Assembly: GCA_015063305.1 (NCBI GenBank)
Contig: SVUJ01000001.1
Coordinates: forward strand, 86,262 to 150,261
Length of the DNA: 64,000 nt
Reading direction: 5' to 3'
Source: Oscillospiraceae bacterium
GTDB lineage: Bacteria > Bacillota > Clostridia > Oscillospirales > CAG-272
A model generated the notes under the pieces. It saw only the letters and a program-made list of their open reading frames with translations, was not told the DNA's origin and made no database searches. The position numbers and the translations under genes were made by a program. Positions 8,906 through 18,130 of the stretch are shown here, one piece after another; the stretch's first letter is position 1; each line of letters opens with the position of its first letter.

Positions 8906-9487
8906 ATGAGTCATAACTTTTTTGCATATATGGCGCGAATGAAGCTCATTCGGCGCTGGAGTCTTATGAAATCGGTGAGCGACGAGAACGTCGCCGAGCA
9001 CAGCGCGCAGGTCGCGCAGATAGCTCACGCGCTCGCGCTCATAAAGAACCGTATGTTCGGAGGAGAGCTTAACGTGGACAGGATAACCTCTGCCGCGCTT
9101 TACCACGAGGCATCCGAGGTGCTTACGGGAGATCTGCCCACTCCGATAAAATATTATAATCCCGAGATACGCAAGGCGTACAAGGATATCGAAGCGGTGG
9201 CAAACGACAAGCTCTTGTCTATGCTTCCCGACCAGCTCAGGGATGATTACCGAGAGCTTATTGAAGTGCCTGTTGACTCGTATGAGTATGCGCTCATAAA
9301 GGCGGCGGACAAGATCTCGGCCTACATAAAGTGCATCGAGGAGCTCAAGAGCGGGAACAGGGAATTCGCCAAGGCTGAGGCGACACTGAAAAAAGAGGTG
9401 AAAAGCTTCTTTTATCTTGGTGAGGTCAAATATTTCTTTGACAATTTCATAGATACTTTTGGCAAAACTCTTGACGAGTTGGAATAA
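8906..9487 (+). CDS. yfbR: YfbR-like HD-domain 5'-nucleotidase
   Basis: 193 aa; FFAYMARMKLIRRWSLMKSVSDENVAEHSAQVA... LYHEASEVLTGDLPTPIKYYNPEIRKAYKDIE. Confidence 0.9.
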   Translation: MSHNFFAYMARMKLIRRWSLMKSVSDENVAEHSAQVAQIAHALALIKNRMFGGELNVDRITSAALYHEASEVLTGDLPTPIKYYNPEIRKAYKDIEAVANDKLLSMLPDQLRDDYRELIEVPVDSYEYALIKAADKISAYIKCIEELKSGNREFAKAEATLKKEVKSFFYLGEVKYFFDNFIDTFGKTLDELE

Positions 9488-9565
9488 ATCCTACATTATA
9501 TTTTATTATATATAGCAATTCTGCTTTTTTTGATAAAAATATTGTAACAAATTTGATTTATCCCC

Positions 9566-9594
9566 TTGACAACGGGGAAAATAAAGGATATAAT
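9566..9594 (+). promoter_or_regulatory. Consensus sigma-A promoter for the lipoprotein gene
   Basis: TTGACA, 17-nt spacer, TATAAT; the -35 sits inside the dyad TCCCCttgacaacGGGGA. Confidence 0.75.
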
Positions 9595-9692
9595 GATTTA
9601 GTATAATAAGTAAATTGTCGGTACTGGCCGACCTACACTTGTTTCTTTGAGGTAACTCAAGATTATAAATTTCAATCTTAGGAGGAATTTTT

Positions 9693-12527
9693 ATGAAGCG
9701 ACATGTAAAAATGTCATTGGTGCTCGTTGCACTTCTCCTTGCTTTCGCGTTCATTTTTACCGGATGTAATGATGAGCTCGCTGCTAAGGTAGACGAGAAT
9801 GCAACCGCTGCACAGAACGCCGCGGATGCGGCAAACAAGGTTCAGTCTAACCTTGATGCGGCTAAGACTGAGCTCGCAAAGGATATCGCTGCTAACGAAG
9901 CAGCAGCAAAGAAGGCATTGACCGACCTCGAGGCTGCTAAGGCTGCTCTCGATAAGGCAATTAAGGACGGAGATGCAGCAGACGCGGCAGCTCTCGTTGC
10001 AAAGGCAGAGGCTCTTGAAACAGCTATAAAGGCTGCTAAGGATGCCATAACAACTCTTGAAACAAGCGTTGCAGCCGCTAAGGATGCAGCAGACGCAGCT
10101 CTTGAGGATGCTATAGAGGCTGTTGAGGCTCTCGAAGAGGAGCTTGAGGATGCTATAGCTGACGCTAAGGCAGCTGTTAGTGCAGCAGCTCTCCAGCTCA
10201 AGGCTTGGGATGATGCAACCGATGCAATCATTTCCGGAGCAGAAGGCGCAAGCCTTAAGGCTCTCTCCGGCGCATATGCTGAGTACGAGGCAGTAAAGGA
10301 TTACTACTTCGCAGCTGATTACGCAGAGATCGCTTATCAGTATGACGCAGCATACCTTCGTATGATCAGAGCTACCAGCGTTGATGCTGTTAAGGCTGCA
10401 TACGATACATTCGTTGAGGAAGCAGCTAAGCTTCCCACAATCCCCACTTCTCTCTACAACGCTCTTATGGCTGCTGGCGAGACTGTTGAAGATCTCGTTT
10501 ACGACGAAGACGTTGAAGAGAACCTTGTTAAGGCAAGAACTATACTCGGCGCAGTAGACGTTATGAGCGCTGAGCTCAAGGTTGAGCTTATGGATCAGAT
10601 CAACGCTTACGGTGAAGATGATGTTGATCTCGCAGCTCTTTACAATACATACATTGCAAGATACGGCGTTCTCACCATGATCAACGGTGGTGAAGAGCTC
10701 CTTGCTGATATCAACGAGGCTCTTGAAGCTCTTACAGTTCCCACATCTGATTACACCGCTATTCGCAGCGACGTAACCACATGGACAACAAGCTCCACAA
10801 CAACTCTCAACGGTGACGTTACTAACGACGTAGCCGCAGTTGAAGGACTCCAGGCTGCTATCGACGCTCTTACCGCAGCTGAGAACCGTGCAGCAGCACT
10901 CGTTACCGCTTATGCTGAGGCTGAGGCTCTCAACGCTCAGATAGCTGCTCTTAAGACCGCTATCGAGGCAGACGGCGCAACAGTAACTAACGAAACCGCA
11001 CTCGACGCATTGAAGACATCTGTCAATGCTTGGGTTGACACATACTTCTCCGGCGCTTACGCTGAGGAGAAGGCTACAGAAACCGAAGAGGGATCTGTAA
11101 ACTACAATAAGGTTGACTATGAGGCACTTGAAGAAGTCAACGAGCTCTTCCTTGCTGAGCTTGACTCCTTCGCAAAGGCATCTAAGGTATTCGAGGATGC
11201 TGTTGCTGCTATAGGCGAAGTAGACCTTCTCAGCGCTGATGAGATTCAGGCTGCTTGGGATGCATACTACGCATGGATAATCGAGGCTGACCTCAGAAAC
11301 TTCGACTATGCAACCAATCCCACAGCAACCTACCTTGAGCTCGTTGAAAAGGATACCGAGTACAAGGCACTCGTAGAAGAGGCACTCGCTGCATACAACG
11401 AGGTTGCTCTCGCAGACGATTTCGCTGCAACACTTTACAATGCAAACAAGATCAACGCTGTTCTTGCTTGGTACGAGCACTACGCAGTTGTTGAGGGCGG
11501 AGTAAAGGTATTTGAGGACGGTTATGTTCTCAGCGACACTCTCACAATTACCGCTGCAGATCTTGCAAAGGTAGAGGGACTCTACGCAGATTATGAGGCT
11601 CTCAAGGCAGCTAAGGCTGAAGAGACCGCAAAGGTTCAGGCTCTCATAGAGGCTATAGGTACAGTTACTATGAACGATAAGGCAGCTATCGAGGCAGCTG
11701 AGGCTGCATACGCTGCATGGCTCGCAGGAACTAACGCTCCCGAGGGCTACACCGCTGCTCAGTTCGCACTTGACGAGGACAACACACTCTCGTTCTACGT
11801 ATCCGATGACGTTCTCAGAGCTGCAAGAACAGCTTGGAACGGACTCAATGCTCAGGTAACAGCTATCAAGACCGCTATTGCTGATCTTGATGACAAGAAG
11901 GACGTAGCTGACTTCAACGCTGACATTGCCGAGTACACAGTAGCTGTAAATGCTATCAAGGCTGCTATCGAGACCTTCAAGACCGCAAACGGCGGTGACC
12001 TTGAGGGCAACGTAACCGATGCTGAGTTTGCTAAGCTTTACGCTGGAGCATTCGCAATAGAGAAGTACAACGTATACGCAGCACTCGTTGTAGAGCAGGA
12101 AGCTGCTAACGCAACCGTTAACGGTCTTGCAATCAGCGATCTTGATAAGACAACCACAAAGAACGCTATCGCAGCTATCGTTGAAAAGGCTCTCGAGGAT
12201 ATCGAGGCTGTATACGTAGCAGCTGATAACGCTGATGCAGCAGCTCGCAAGGCTGACATTGATGCTATCAAGGCACTCGCAGCAGCTAAGATCGATGCTA
12301 TTGAGGTTGCAGCAGGCACTTACAAGGATTACGTAGTTGCAGTAGAGGCGGATGCTACTCTTGCCGCTGACGAAGTTGCAAAGGCAGAGGTAGTAGTTGC
12401 ACTCAACACCTCTTACGTAAACAACGTAATGCGGATAAAGGCAGCTCTCAACGCAGCAAACGCTGACACATTTGCTGCAATGGTAGCTACACAGCTTGAG
12501 GCAGTATACCCTATAACAACTCCGTAA
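9693..12527 (+). CDS. Very large Ala-rich, predicted helical lipoprotein
   Basis: 944 aa; signal peptide with lipobox-like FTGC; N-terminal ~180 aa coiled-coil-like Ala/Lys/Glu/Asp repeats; own promoter, SD and terminator. Confidence 0.85.
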   Translation: MKRHVKMSLVLVALLLAFAFIFTGCNDELAAKVDENATAAQNAADAANKVQSNLDAAKTELAKDIAANEAAAKKALTDLEAAKAALDKAIKDGDAADAAALVAKAEALETAIKAAKDAITTLETSVAAAKDAADAALEDAIEAVEALEEELEDAIADAKAAVSAAALQLKAWDDATDAIISGAEGASLKALSGAYAEYEAVKDYYFAADYAEIAYQYDAAYLRMIRATSVDAVKAAYDTFVEEAAKLPTIPTSLYNALMAAGETVEDLVYDEDVEENLVKARTILGAVDVMSAELKVELMDQINAYGEDDVDLAALYNTYIARYGVLTMINGGEELLADINEALEALTVPTSDYTAIRSDVTTWTTSSTTTLNGDVTNDVAAVEGLQAAIDALTAAENRAAALVTAYAEAEALNAQIAALKTAIEADGATVTNETALDALKTSVNAWVDTYFSGAYAEEKATETEEGSVNYNKVDYEALEEVNELFLAELDSFAKASKVFEDAVAAIGEVDLLSADEIQAAWDAYYAWIIEADLRNFDYATNPTATYLELVEKDTEYKALVEEALAAYNEVALADDFAATLYNANKINAVLAWYEHYAVVEGGVKVFEDGYVLSDTLTITAADLAKVEGLYADYEALKAAKAEETAKVQALIEAIGTVTMNDKAAIEAAEAAYAAWLAGTNAPEGYTAAQFALDEDNTLSFYVSDDVLRAARTAWNGLNAQVTAIKTAIADLDDKKDVADFNADIAEYTVAVNAIKAAIETFKTANGGDLEGNVTDAEFAKLYAGAFAIEKYNVYAALVVEQEAANATVNGLAISDLDKTTTKNAIAAIVEKALEDIEAVYVAADNADAAARKADIDAIKALAAAKIDAIEVAAGTYKDYVVAVEADATLAADEVAKAEVVVALNTSYVNNVMRIKAALNAANADTFAAMVATQLEAVYPITTP

Positions 12528-12574
12528 CTGCCGCTTAAGATTGGATAATAATAGATTAGCTATTATCAATTCAT

Positions 12575-12617
12575 AAAAATTCCCCCTCGATGCAATCTTG
12601 CATCGGGGGGAATTTTT
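12575..12617 (+). terminator. Intrinsic terminator
   Basis: AAAAATTCCCCCTCGATGCAATCTTGCATCGGGGGGAATTTTT. Confidence 0.9.
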
Positions 12618-12810
12618 GTCCGGAGGGAGTTTTAAATTTAATGTGAACAACCCAGATCTTTGCTTGCGGGGGCTCCCCGCCCCTCCGTAAAATAAAACAT
12701 AAAATAGAAAACAAAAAACAAAAAATTAACAATAATTCGTTCAATCATACACAATAAATTAAAAAAATAATGTTATCATAATAATATACACTTAAAATGG
12801 GGAGATATGT

Positions 12811-15800
12811 ATGCTTGAACTTAGAAATATAGTCAAACAATATTCCTCGGGGGATACCGCCGTTACCGCGCTTAACGGAGTGAGCCTGAAATTCCGTGAG
12901 AGCGAATTTGTGTCGATCCTCGGTAAATCGGGCTGCGGAAAGACCACGATGCTCAATATCATCGGCGGCCTTGACAGGTATACCTCGGGTGATCTTATAA
13001 TCAACGGAAGATCGACAAAGGAATTCAAGGACAGAGATTGGGACGTTTACCGTAACCACTCGATCGGATTCGTTTTCCAGAGCTATAACCTTATCCCTCA
13101 CCAGACCGTACTCGCAAACGTTGAGCTTGCGCTCACGCTTTCGGGTGTTTCAAAGGCAGAACGCCGCCGCAGAGCGGTATCGGCGCTCGAAAAGGTGGGG
13201 CTTGGAGATCAGCTTAAGAAAAAGCCAAGTCAGATGTCGGGCGGACAGATGCAGAGAGTGGCTATCGCCCGCGCGCTTGTTAACGACCCCGATATCCTTC
13301 TCGCAGACGAACCTACCGGCGCGCTTGATACACACACCAGCACTCAGATAATGGACCTGCTCAAGGAGGTCGCTAAGGAAAAGCTGGTAATAATGGTAAC
13401 GCACAACCCCGATATCGCTCAGGAGTATTCAACGAGAATAGTTCAGCTCTCTGACGGTGAGGTCATATCCGACTCCGATCCTTATGACGGAGAGGAAGAG
13501 CAAAAAGCGCCCGTGGCTGTGGCAAAAGTCAAGAAAAAGAGCATGTCCTTTCCCACGGCAATATCGCTTTCTCTTAACAACCTTCTTACAAAAAAGACGA
13601 GAACGATACTTACGTCCTTCGCGGGAAGTATCGGTATCATAGGAATCGCGCTGATACTTTCTCTCTCAAACGGTATTCAGGCGTATATAGACGCGGTTCA
13701 GGAGGATACGCTCTCAACCTATCCGCTCACACTTGAGGCGACGACTCAGGACTACACCGCTATGCTTAACGCGATGATGGAAGTGTCTGAGGTGAAAGAG
13801 GGAGAGATAGACCCGAACAAGATCTACGTTGACGACTCGCTTGGAGCTATGATGTCGGCTATGTCGGCAACCAAGGAAAACGACCTCGTTTCCTTCAAGA
13901 AATATCTTGAAGAAAATTACGACAGCATAAAGGACAACGTAAGTGACATTCAATACACCTACGATTTCGACCTTCAGGTGTTTACCGCGGACGGCAAGGT
14001 GCAGGTCAGTCCCACCGAGATATTTGACAATATGGGCTCGTCTTTTGCGGGAATCAGCGAAATGATGAAGACCATGGGCGGATTTGGCATTATGTCCGAG
14101 ATGATAAACAATCAGGAGCTTCTCGACCAGCAGTATGAGCTTGTGGGCGAGGGAAGCCATTGGCCCACGAACGCCAACGAGGTAGTGCTGGTTGTAAACA
14201 GCAATAACCAGATAAGCAAGATGACCCTTTATATGCTCGGTGTGCTTCCTCAGGAAGAGCTTGAGGATATTATGAAAAAGCTTATGACAGACGGCACTTA
14301 CGAGTCGTCGCATATGCAGGAATACACGCTTGACGACTTCCTCGGAATGAAGTTCTATCTGCTCAACACCTCGGATTACTATACCAAGACAGGCGTCAAT
14401 TACAAAGTTGACGGTGTGGATTATCCGATGTGGCAGGATATGCGCGAATACGGCTTCAAGAATGCGGACGGACAGCCCATAACGCAAGAGGAATTTATCG
14501 TGCAAAACGGCACTGAGCTGGTGATATCGGGAATCGTTCGTCCGAAGGAGGGCGCAACTGCCACCTCTATATCGGGTGCGTTGGGTTACTCTAAGGCGCT
14601 GACCGATATGATCCTTGCTTGGAACGCTGAAAGCGAGATAATCGATCAGCAGAAAAAGACTCCAAACAACAGCGTTCTCAACGGCGCGACCTTTAAGCGC
14701 ACTCCCTATACGCGCGAGAACATTCGCGATCTTATCGACCGAGTTGGCTCTACCAATATGAGCCGTTTCTACAGCATAGTCACGGCAATGCTTCGCGACA
14801 ATCCCGAATTCAAGGGCATTTGGAACGATAAGGAGCTTGCCATCACAATGTATATCAGCACTCTGGACGACAAGCAAATGGCTGCTGAGATTGCAGCCCT
14901 TCTGGAGAATGCAAGGGCTAACGATCCCACGGGTATGCAGCTTAGTATGCTCTTTATGCTTCTCAACAATGAGCAGCTTGGTGGACCGAAGAACGTGCAG
15001 ATCACACCCGATAACGTTGTGGCGCTTCTGCCCGTTATGTCGGATACGCAGATCATGCTTATGCTCAGCGGTGTTCCGGCAGATCCCAACAATACCATGA
15101 TGCCGAACGGTATCCCCGGGCTGAACAAAATCTGCGACACGGATACGACCGATGCGCTCTTTGAAAAAATTAAGAGCAAGCTTGCAAATGGAGAGTGGAT
15201 GGTCAGCGAGAAGTTTATTTCTCTGATGCTGGAAAGCAAAAACAGCGACGGCACACCTTTGCTTGATGACGAGATGTTTGCAACCTTCGAAGCGACTCTC
15301 TACGATATGGTTCCAGACAAGGATGAAACCTACGATTCGATGCTGACAAAGCTTGGCGACGCCGAGAAGGCATCGCCCGCTTCGATAAACTTCTATGCTA
15401 AGGATTTTGAGTCTAAGGACAATATTGAGGCATTCATCAAGGAATATAACGATGCTCAGACTGACAAGAGCAAGAAGATAGAATACAACGATATTATCGG
15501 AACTATGATGTCCTCGATCTCTCTCATAATAAACGTAATATCCTACGTTCTTATAGCCTTCGTTTCGATATCTCTTGTGGTATCCTCGATAATGATAGGA
15601 ATAATCACCTATATCTCGGTGCTCGAGAGAACCAAGGAGATAGGAATTCTCCGCTCGATAGGCGCGTCGAAGAAGGATATATCGCGCGTGTTCAACGCCG
15701 AAACGCTTATCGTGGGACTAGCGGCAGGACTTATAGGAATACTTTCCACTCTCCTGCTCTGCATACCGATAAACGCTATAATCCACGCGCTTTCGGGAAT

Positions 15801-15942
15801 AAGCACGATAAACGCCGTGCTTCCTTGGGTAGGCGGTGTGGCACTGGTGATCATCAGTATGTTCCTCACATTTATCGCGGGACTCATACCCTCGCGTCTT
15901 GCGGCTAAGAAAGACCCTGTAGAGGCGCTCAGAAGCGAATAA
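12811..15942 (+). CDS. ABC transporter, fused ATPase and FtsX-type permease (MacB/LolD-like exporter)
   Basis: 1043 aa; Walker A GKSGCGKTT, signature MSGGQMQRVAIARAL, Walker B ILLADEPTGALD; C-terminal FtsX domain (RTKEIGILRSIGASKKDI). Confidence 0.93.
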   Translation: MLELRNIVKQYSSGDTAVTALNGVSLKFRESEFVSILGKSGCGKTTMLNIIGGLDRYTSGDLIINGRSTKEFKDRDWDVYRNHSIGFVFQSYNLIPHQTVLANVELALTLSGVSKAERRRRAVSALEKVGLGDQLKKKPSQMSGGQMQRVAIARALVNDPDILLADEPTGALDTHTSTQIMDLLKEVAKEKLVIMVTHNPDIAQEYSTRIVQLSDGEVISDSDPYDGEEEQKAPVAVAKVKKKSMSFPTAISLSLNNLLTKKTRTILTSFAGSIGIIGIALILSLSNGIQAYIDAVQEDTLSTYPLTLEATTQDYTAMLNAMMEVSEVKEGEIDPNKIYVDDSLGAMMSAMSATKENDLVSFKKYLEENYDSIKDNVSDIQYTYDFDLQVFTADGKVQVSPTEIFDNMGSSFAGISEMMKTMGGFGIMSEMINNQELLDQQYELVGEGSHWPTNANEVVLVVNSNNQISKMTLYMLGVLPQEELEDIMKKLMTDGTYESSHMQEYTLDDFLGMKFYLLNTSDYYTKTGVNYKVDGVDYPMWQDMREYGFKNADGQPITQEEFIVQNGTELVISGIVRPKEGATATSISGALGYSKALTDMILAWNAESEIIDQQKKTPNNSVLNGATFKRTPYTRENIRDLIDRVGSTNMSRFYSIVTAMLRDNPEFKGIWNDKELAITMYISTLDDKQMAAEIAALLENARANDPTGMQLSMLFMLLNNEQLGGPKNVQITPDNVVALLPVMSDTQIMLMLSGVPADPNNTMMPNGIPGLNKICDTDTTDALFEKIKSKLANGEWMVSEKFISLMLESKNSDGTPLLDDEMFATFEATLYDMVPDKDETYDSMLTKLGDAEKASPASINFYAKDFESKDNIEAFIKEYNDAQTDKSKKIEYNDIIGTMMSSISLIINVISYVLIAFVSISLVVSSIMIGIITYISVLERTKEIGILRSIGASKKDISRVFNAETLIVGLAAGLIGILSTLLLCIPINAIIHALSGISTINAVLPWVGGVALVIISMFLTFIAGLIPSRLAAKKDPVEALRSE

Positions 15943-15956
15943 TACTCTAAATTAAA

Positions 15957-15983
15957 GGGGAAGGAAGTTTTGCTTCCTTCCCC
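15957..15983 (+). terminator. Intrinsic terminator-like hairpin
   Basis: GGGGAAGGAAG-TTTTG-CTTCCTTCCCC. Confidence 0.65.
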
Positions 15984-16004
15984 GTAAATCAAATTCGGGA
16001 GTAA

Positions 16005-16418
16005 GTGACAATGGGAAAATTTAAAAGTAAGCTATACAGATTTATGTACGGCAGATACGGTTACGACACGCTCGGAAAGGTCCTGCTGTGGACCTACATC
16101 AGCTTGATGCTCTGCTACACCCTGCTTTCCTTTTTCGTGAACGAGCCCTTCTTCGATCTGTGCTACTATCTGCTCAGTTTTTCGTTGGTAATATACATCT
16201 TTTTCAGAATAATGTCGCGTAACGTGGCGAAAAGACGCGCCGAAAATCAGAAGTTCTGCAACTTCTTCAAGCTGAGAAAAAATAAATTCAAGGACAGAAA
16301 AACTCACGTCTACCGCAAATGCCCCTCTTGCAAGGCGGTCCTGCGATTGCCTAAATCAAAGGGAAAACATTCGGTCTGCTGCCCGAAGTGCAGAAATAAG
16401 TTTATAGTTAGAGGATAG
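16005..16418 (+). CDS. Membrane protein with C-terminal zinc ribbon
   Basis: 137 aa; two N-terminal hydrophobic segments; CPSCKAVLRLPKSKGKHSVCCPKCRNKF. Confidence 0.7.
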   Translation: MTMGKFKSKLYRFMYGRYGYDTLGKVLLWTYISLMLCYTLLSFFVNEPFFDLCYYLLSFSLVIYIFFRIMSRNVAKRRAENQKFCNFFKLRKNKFKDRKTHVYRKCPSCKAVLRLPKSKGKHSVCCPKCRNKFIVRG

Positions 16419-16429
16419 ATTAAGGGAGA

Positions 16430-16866
16430 ACCTGCCCCGGAAAGGTTCTCCCTTTAACCCTCTCCAAACCTTTTTAAACTATTTTTAGCTACAGACTGTT
16501 TGTTTTGCTTTATAGCCTTCCTCCGGGAGGAAGGGGGACCGCATAGCGGTGGAAGGAGAGTGCGGTATATTAAAATTAGTTTAGTGTTATTGTAACGCGC
16601 TCTCCCTCAGTCGCCTACGGCGACAGCTCCCTCCCGGAGGGAGCCTTTTTTCGGACGATTCGTGAATCGCCCCTACATTCGGCGAGAGATAAACCCCCGC
16701 CCTACGGTTTGAGGTGACGATTAGTTTTCTATTTTATGTTTTGCTTATTTGTTTGTTTTTCGGGGCGTCGAGGGGCGGGTATGACCCGCGGCAAAAATCG
16801 GGGTAGTTCCCACTATTCGCTTGCTTCAACCCGATGGTGAAGATAGTGTAAAAAGGTTCTCCCTTG
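16430..16866. repeat. Intergenic repeat mosaic including a four-hairpin MITE-like element (16514-16648)
   Basis: 16514-16756 is near-identical, in inverted orientation, to 21857-22102. Confidence 0.9.
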
Positions 16867-16869
16867 CTA

Positions 16870-17268
16870 TCACCCGACAAAAAGTAAAATTGCAAGCATG
16901 AGAATGATATCGTCGTCCGCGCCGTTTTGTGAGATGAGGAAAATAAGCGCGATAAGCAGTAACTCCTCAAAACCAAATCTTCCCGAAAACATTTTTCCTA
17001 TATCAAAGCCAAAGCCGGGGAATCTTATCCCTTTTTTGTTTGGTCTGAAGACCTCGCGAGCTTCCTCTTTTATTTCTTTATCTTCTGTATCGTTTGCGGG
17101 TGCGCTGACGGTTTCTATGTCGGGCTGTTCGGTACTTTGCTCGGTGGGGATCTCATCTATGATTATTTCTTTCTTATCTTCCTCGGTCGGGCTGAATGCG
17201 TTTCCGCTGTAATTTTCGGGCACACGGACACCGCCCGAGAATCTATAATTTGGATATCTGCTATACAT
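16870..17268 (-). CDS. Uncharacterised protein with C-terminal hydrophobic segment
   Basis: 132 aa; SD GGGGGA; acidic linker then FEELLLIALIFLISQNGADDDIILMLAILLFVG. Confidence 0.65.
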   Translation of the reverse strand: MYSRYPNYRFSGGVRVPENYSGNAFSPTEEDKKEIIIDEIPTEQSTEQPDIETVSAPANDTEDKEIKEEAREVFRPNKKGIRFPGFGFDIGKMFSGRFGFEELLLIALIFLISQNGADDDIILMLAILLFVG

Positions 17269-17277
17269 AATATCCCC

Positions 17278-17721
17278 CTAACTCATATTTCTGAATACCT
17301 CGGATATCTTTCCGAGCTTTACCATATAATCTATCGCTTCGCACCGCTCCCGCGAAAGATAGGGTTTTAGCGCCACGAGCAGACATGAGCGGCGGTCGCC
17401 GCCCCCGTGAGACCCCTTTGGCGCTCCGCCTTTCATTGAGGCGAGCGCGGGCATAAGCGCCGTCATAAGCTCGGGGAGCTTATCTGCCGCGCTTGGCGCG
17501 GCTGATGCTTCCGCGTCGGCGCTTGCGGGCGCGCTGTCGGTAGGCGGAGCGCTTTCTTGCGATCCTTCTGCCGATGCGGCGCTTGGGGGAGAGGTGAGCG
17601 CTGATGCCACCATGCTTATGAGCTCGGGATTGGCTAATATCTTATCTATCATCGCCGATATCTGGGGAGAGGCGGAGTTCTCGGCATCGTTTTGCTTTAT
17701 ATTTTCATTATCTTCGCTCAT
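17278..17721 (-). CDS. Uncharacterised protein, Ala/Ser/Pro-rich linker
   Basis: 147 aa; SD AGGAG; ISAMIDKILANPELISMVASAL and a conserved-looking C-terminus RRSCLLVALKPYLSRERCEAIDYMVKLGKISEVFRNM. Confidence 0.65.
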   Translation of the reverse strand: MSEDNENIKQNDAENSASPQISAMIDKILANPELISMVASALTSPPSAASAEGSQESAPPTDSAPASADAEASAAPSAADKLPELMTALMPALASMKGGAPKGSHGGGDRRSCLLVALKPYLSRERCEAIDYMVKLGKISEVFRNMS

Positions 17722-17756
17722 AAGGCTGCTCCTTTCGGTGTGCTTTTTGGGGGGAG

Positions 17757-17981
17757 TTATTTTTTTCGCTTTTTGTTTTGCTCATACATCTCGGCGATGC
17801 GGCTAAGATCTGCATCGCTCGCGCTCGAGAGGGCGCGGCGTATGCTGTCTACATCGCTCGTGTTCATATTGAAGCTTGCGGGGTCGATACCGCTGTCGGC
17901 GGCGAGCTTTGTTATCACAGCCTTGAGCTGTCGGTCGTTGAGGGTGAGAAGCCTTTCGAGTGATTGGCGGTCTATCTGCAT
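17757..17981 (-). CDS. Uncharacterised small protein
   Basis: 74 aa; SD GGAGG; MQIDRQSLERLLTLNDRQLKAVITKLAADSGIDPASFNMNTSDVDSIRRALSSASDADLSRIAEMYEQNKKRKK. Confidence 0.65.
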   Translation of the reverse strand: MQIDRQSLERLLTLNDRQLKAVITKLAADSGIDPASFNMNTSDVDSIRRALSSASDADLSRIAEMYEQNKKRKK

Positions 17982-18130
17982 TATGTATACCTCCGATATA
18001 AAATCTCTTCACGAAAAGTATATGCGCCGAGCGCTCGGTGGGTTCGGAGAGAATAAAATATAAAAAATTGTAGACTTTGTGGGCGGAATATGTTATAATT
18101 TATTTAATAATAATTTGTTTGGGGTGCGTT

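Noticed and set aside
8603-9106. 167-aa minus-strand ORF
   Set aside because: Runs through the ghost tRNA repeat and the yfbR promoter/5' end; not a real gene.
9714-12650. 978-aa ORF on the minus strand opposite the lipoprotein gene
   Set aside because: Shadow ORF from the Ala-rich codon pattern (GCN on the sense strand yields stop-free Ser/Cys-rich antisense); low-complexity composition and no family similarity.
13714-14877. 387-aa minus-strand ORF inside the ABC exporter gene
   Set aside because: Antisense shadow of a clear ATPase/FtsX fusion; no domain and no SD-supported operon context.
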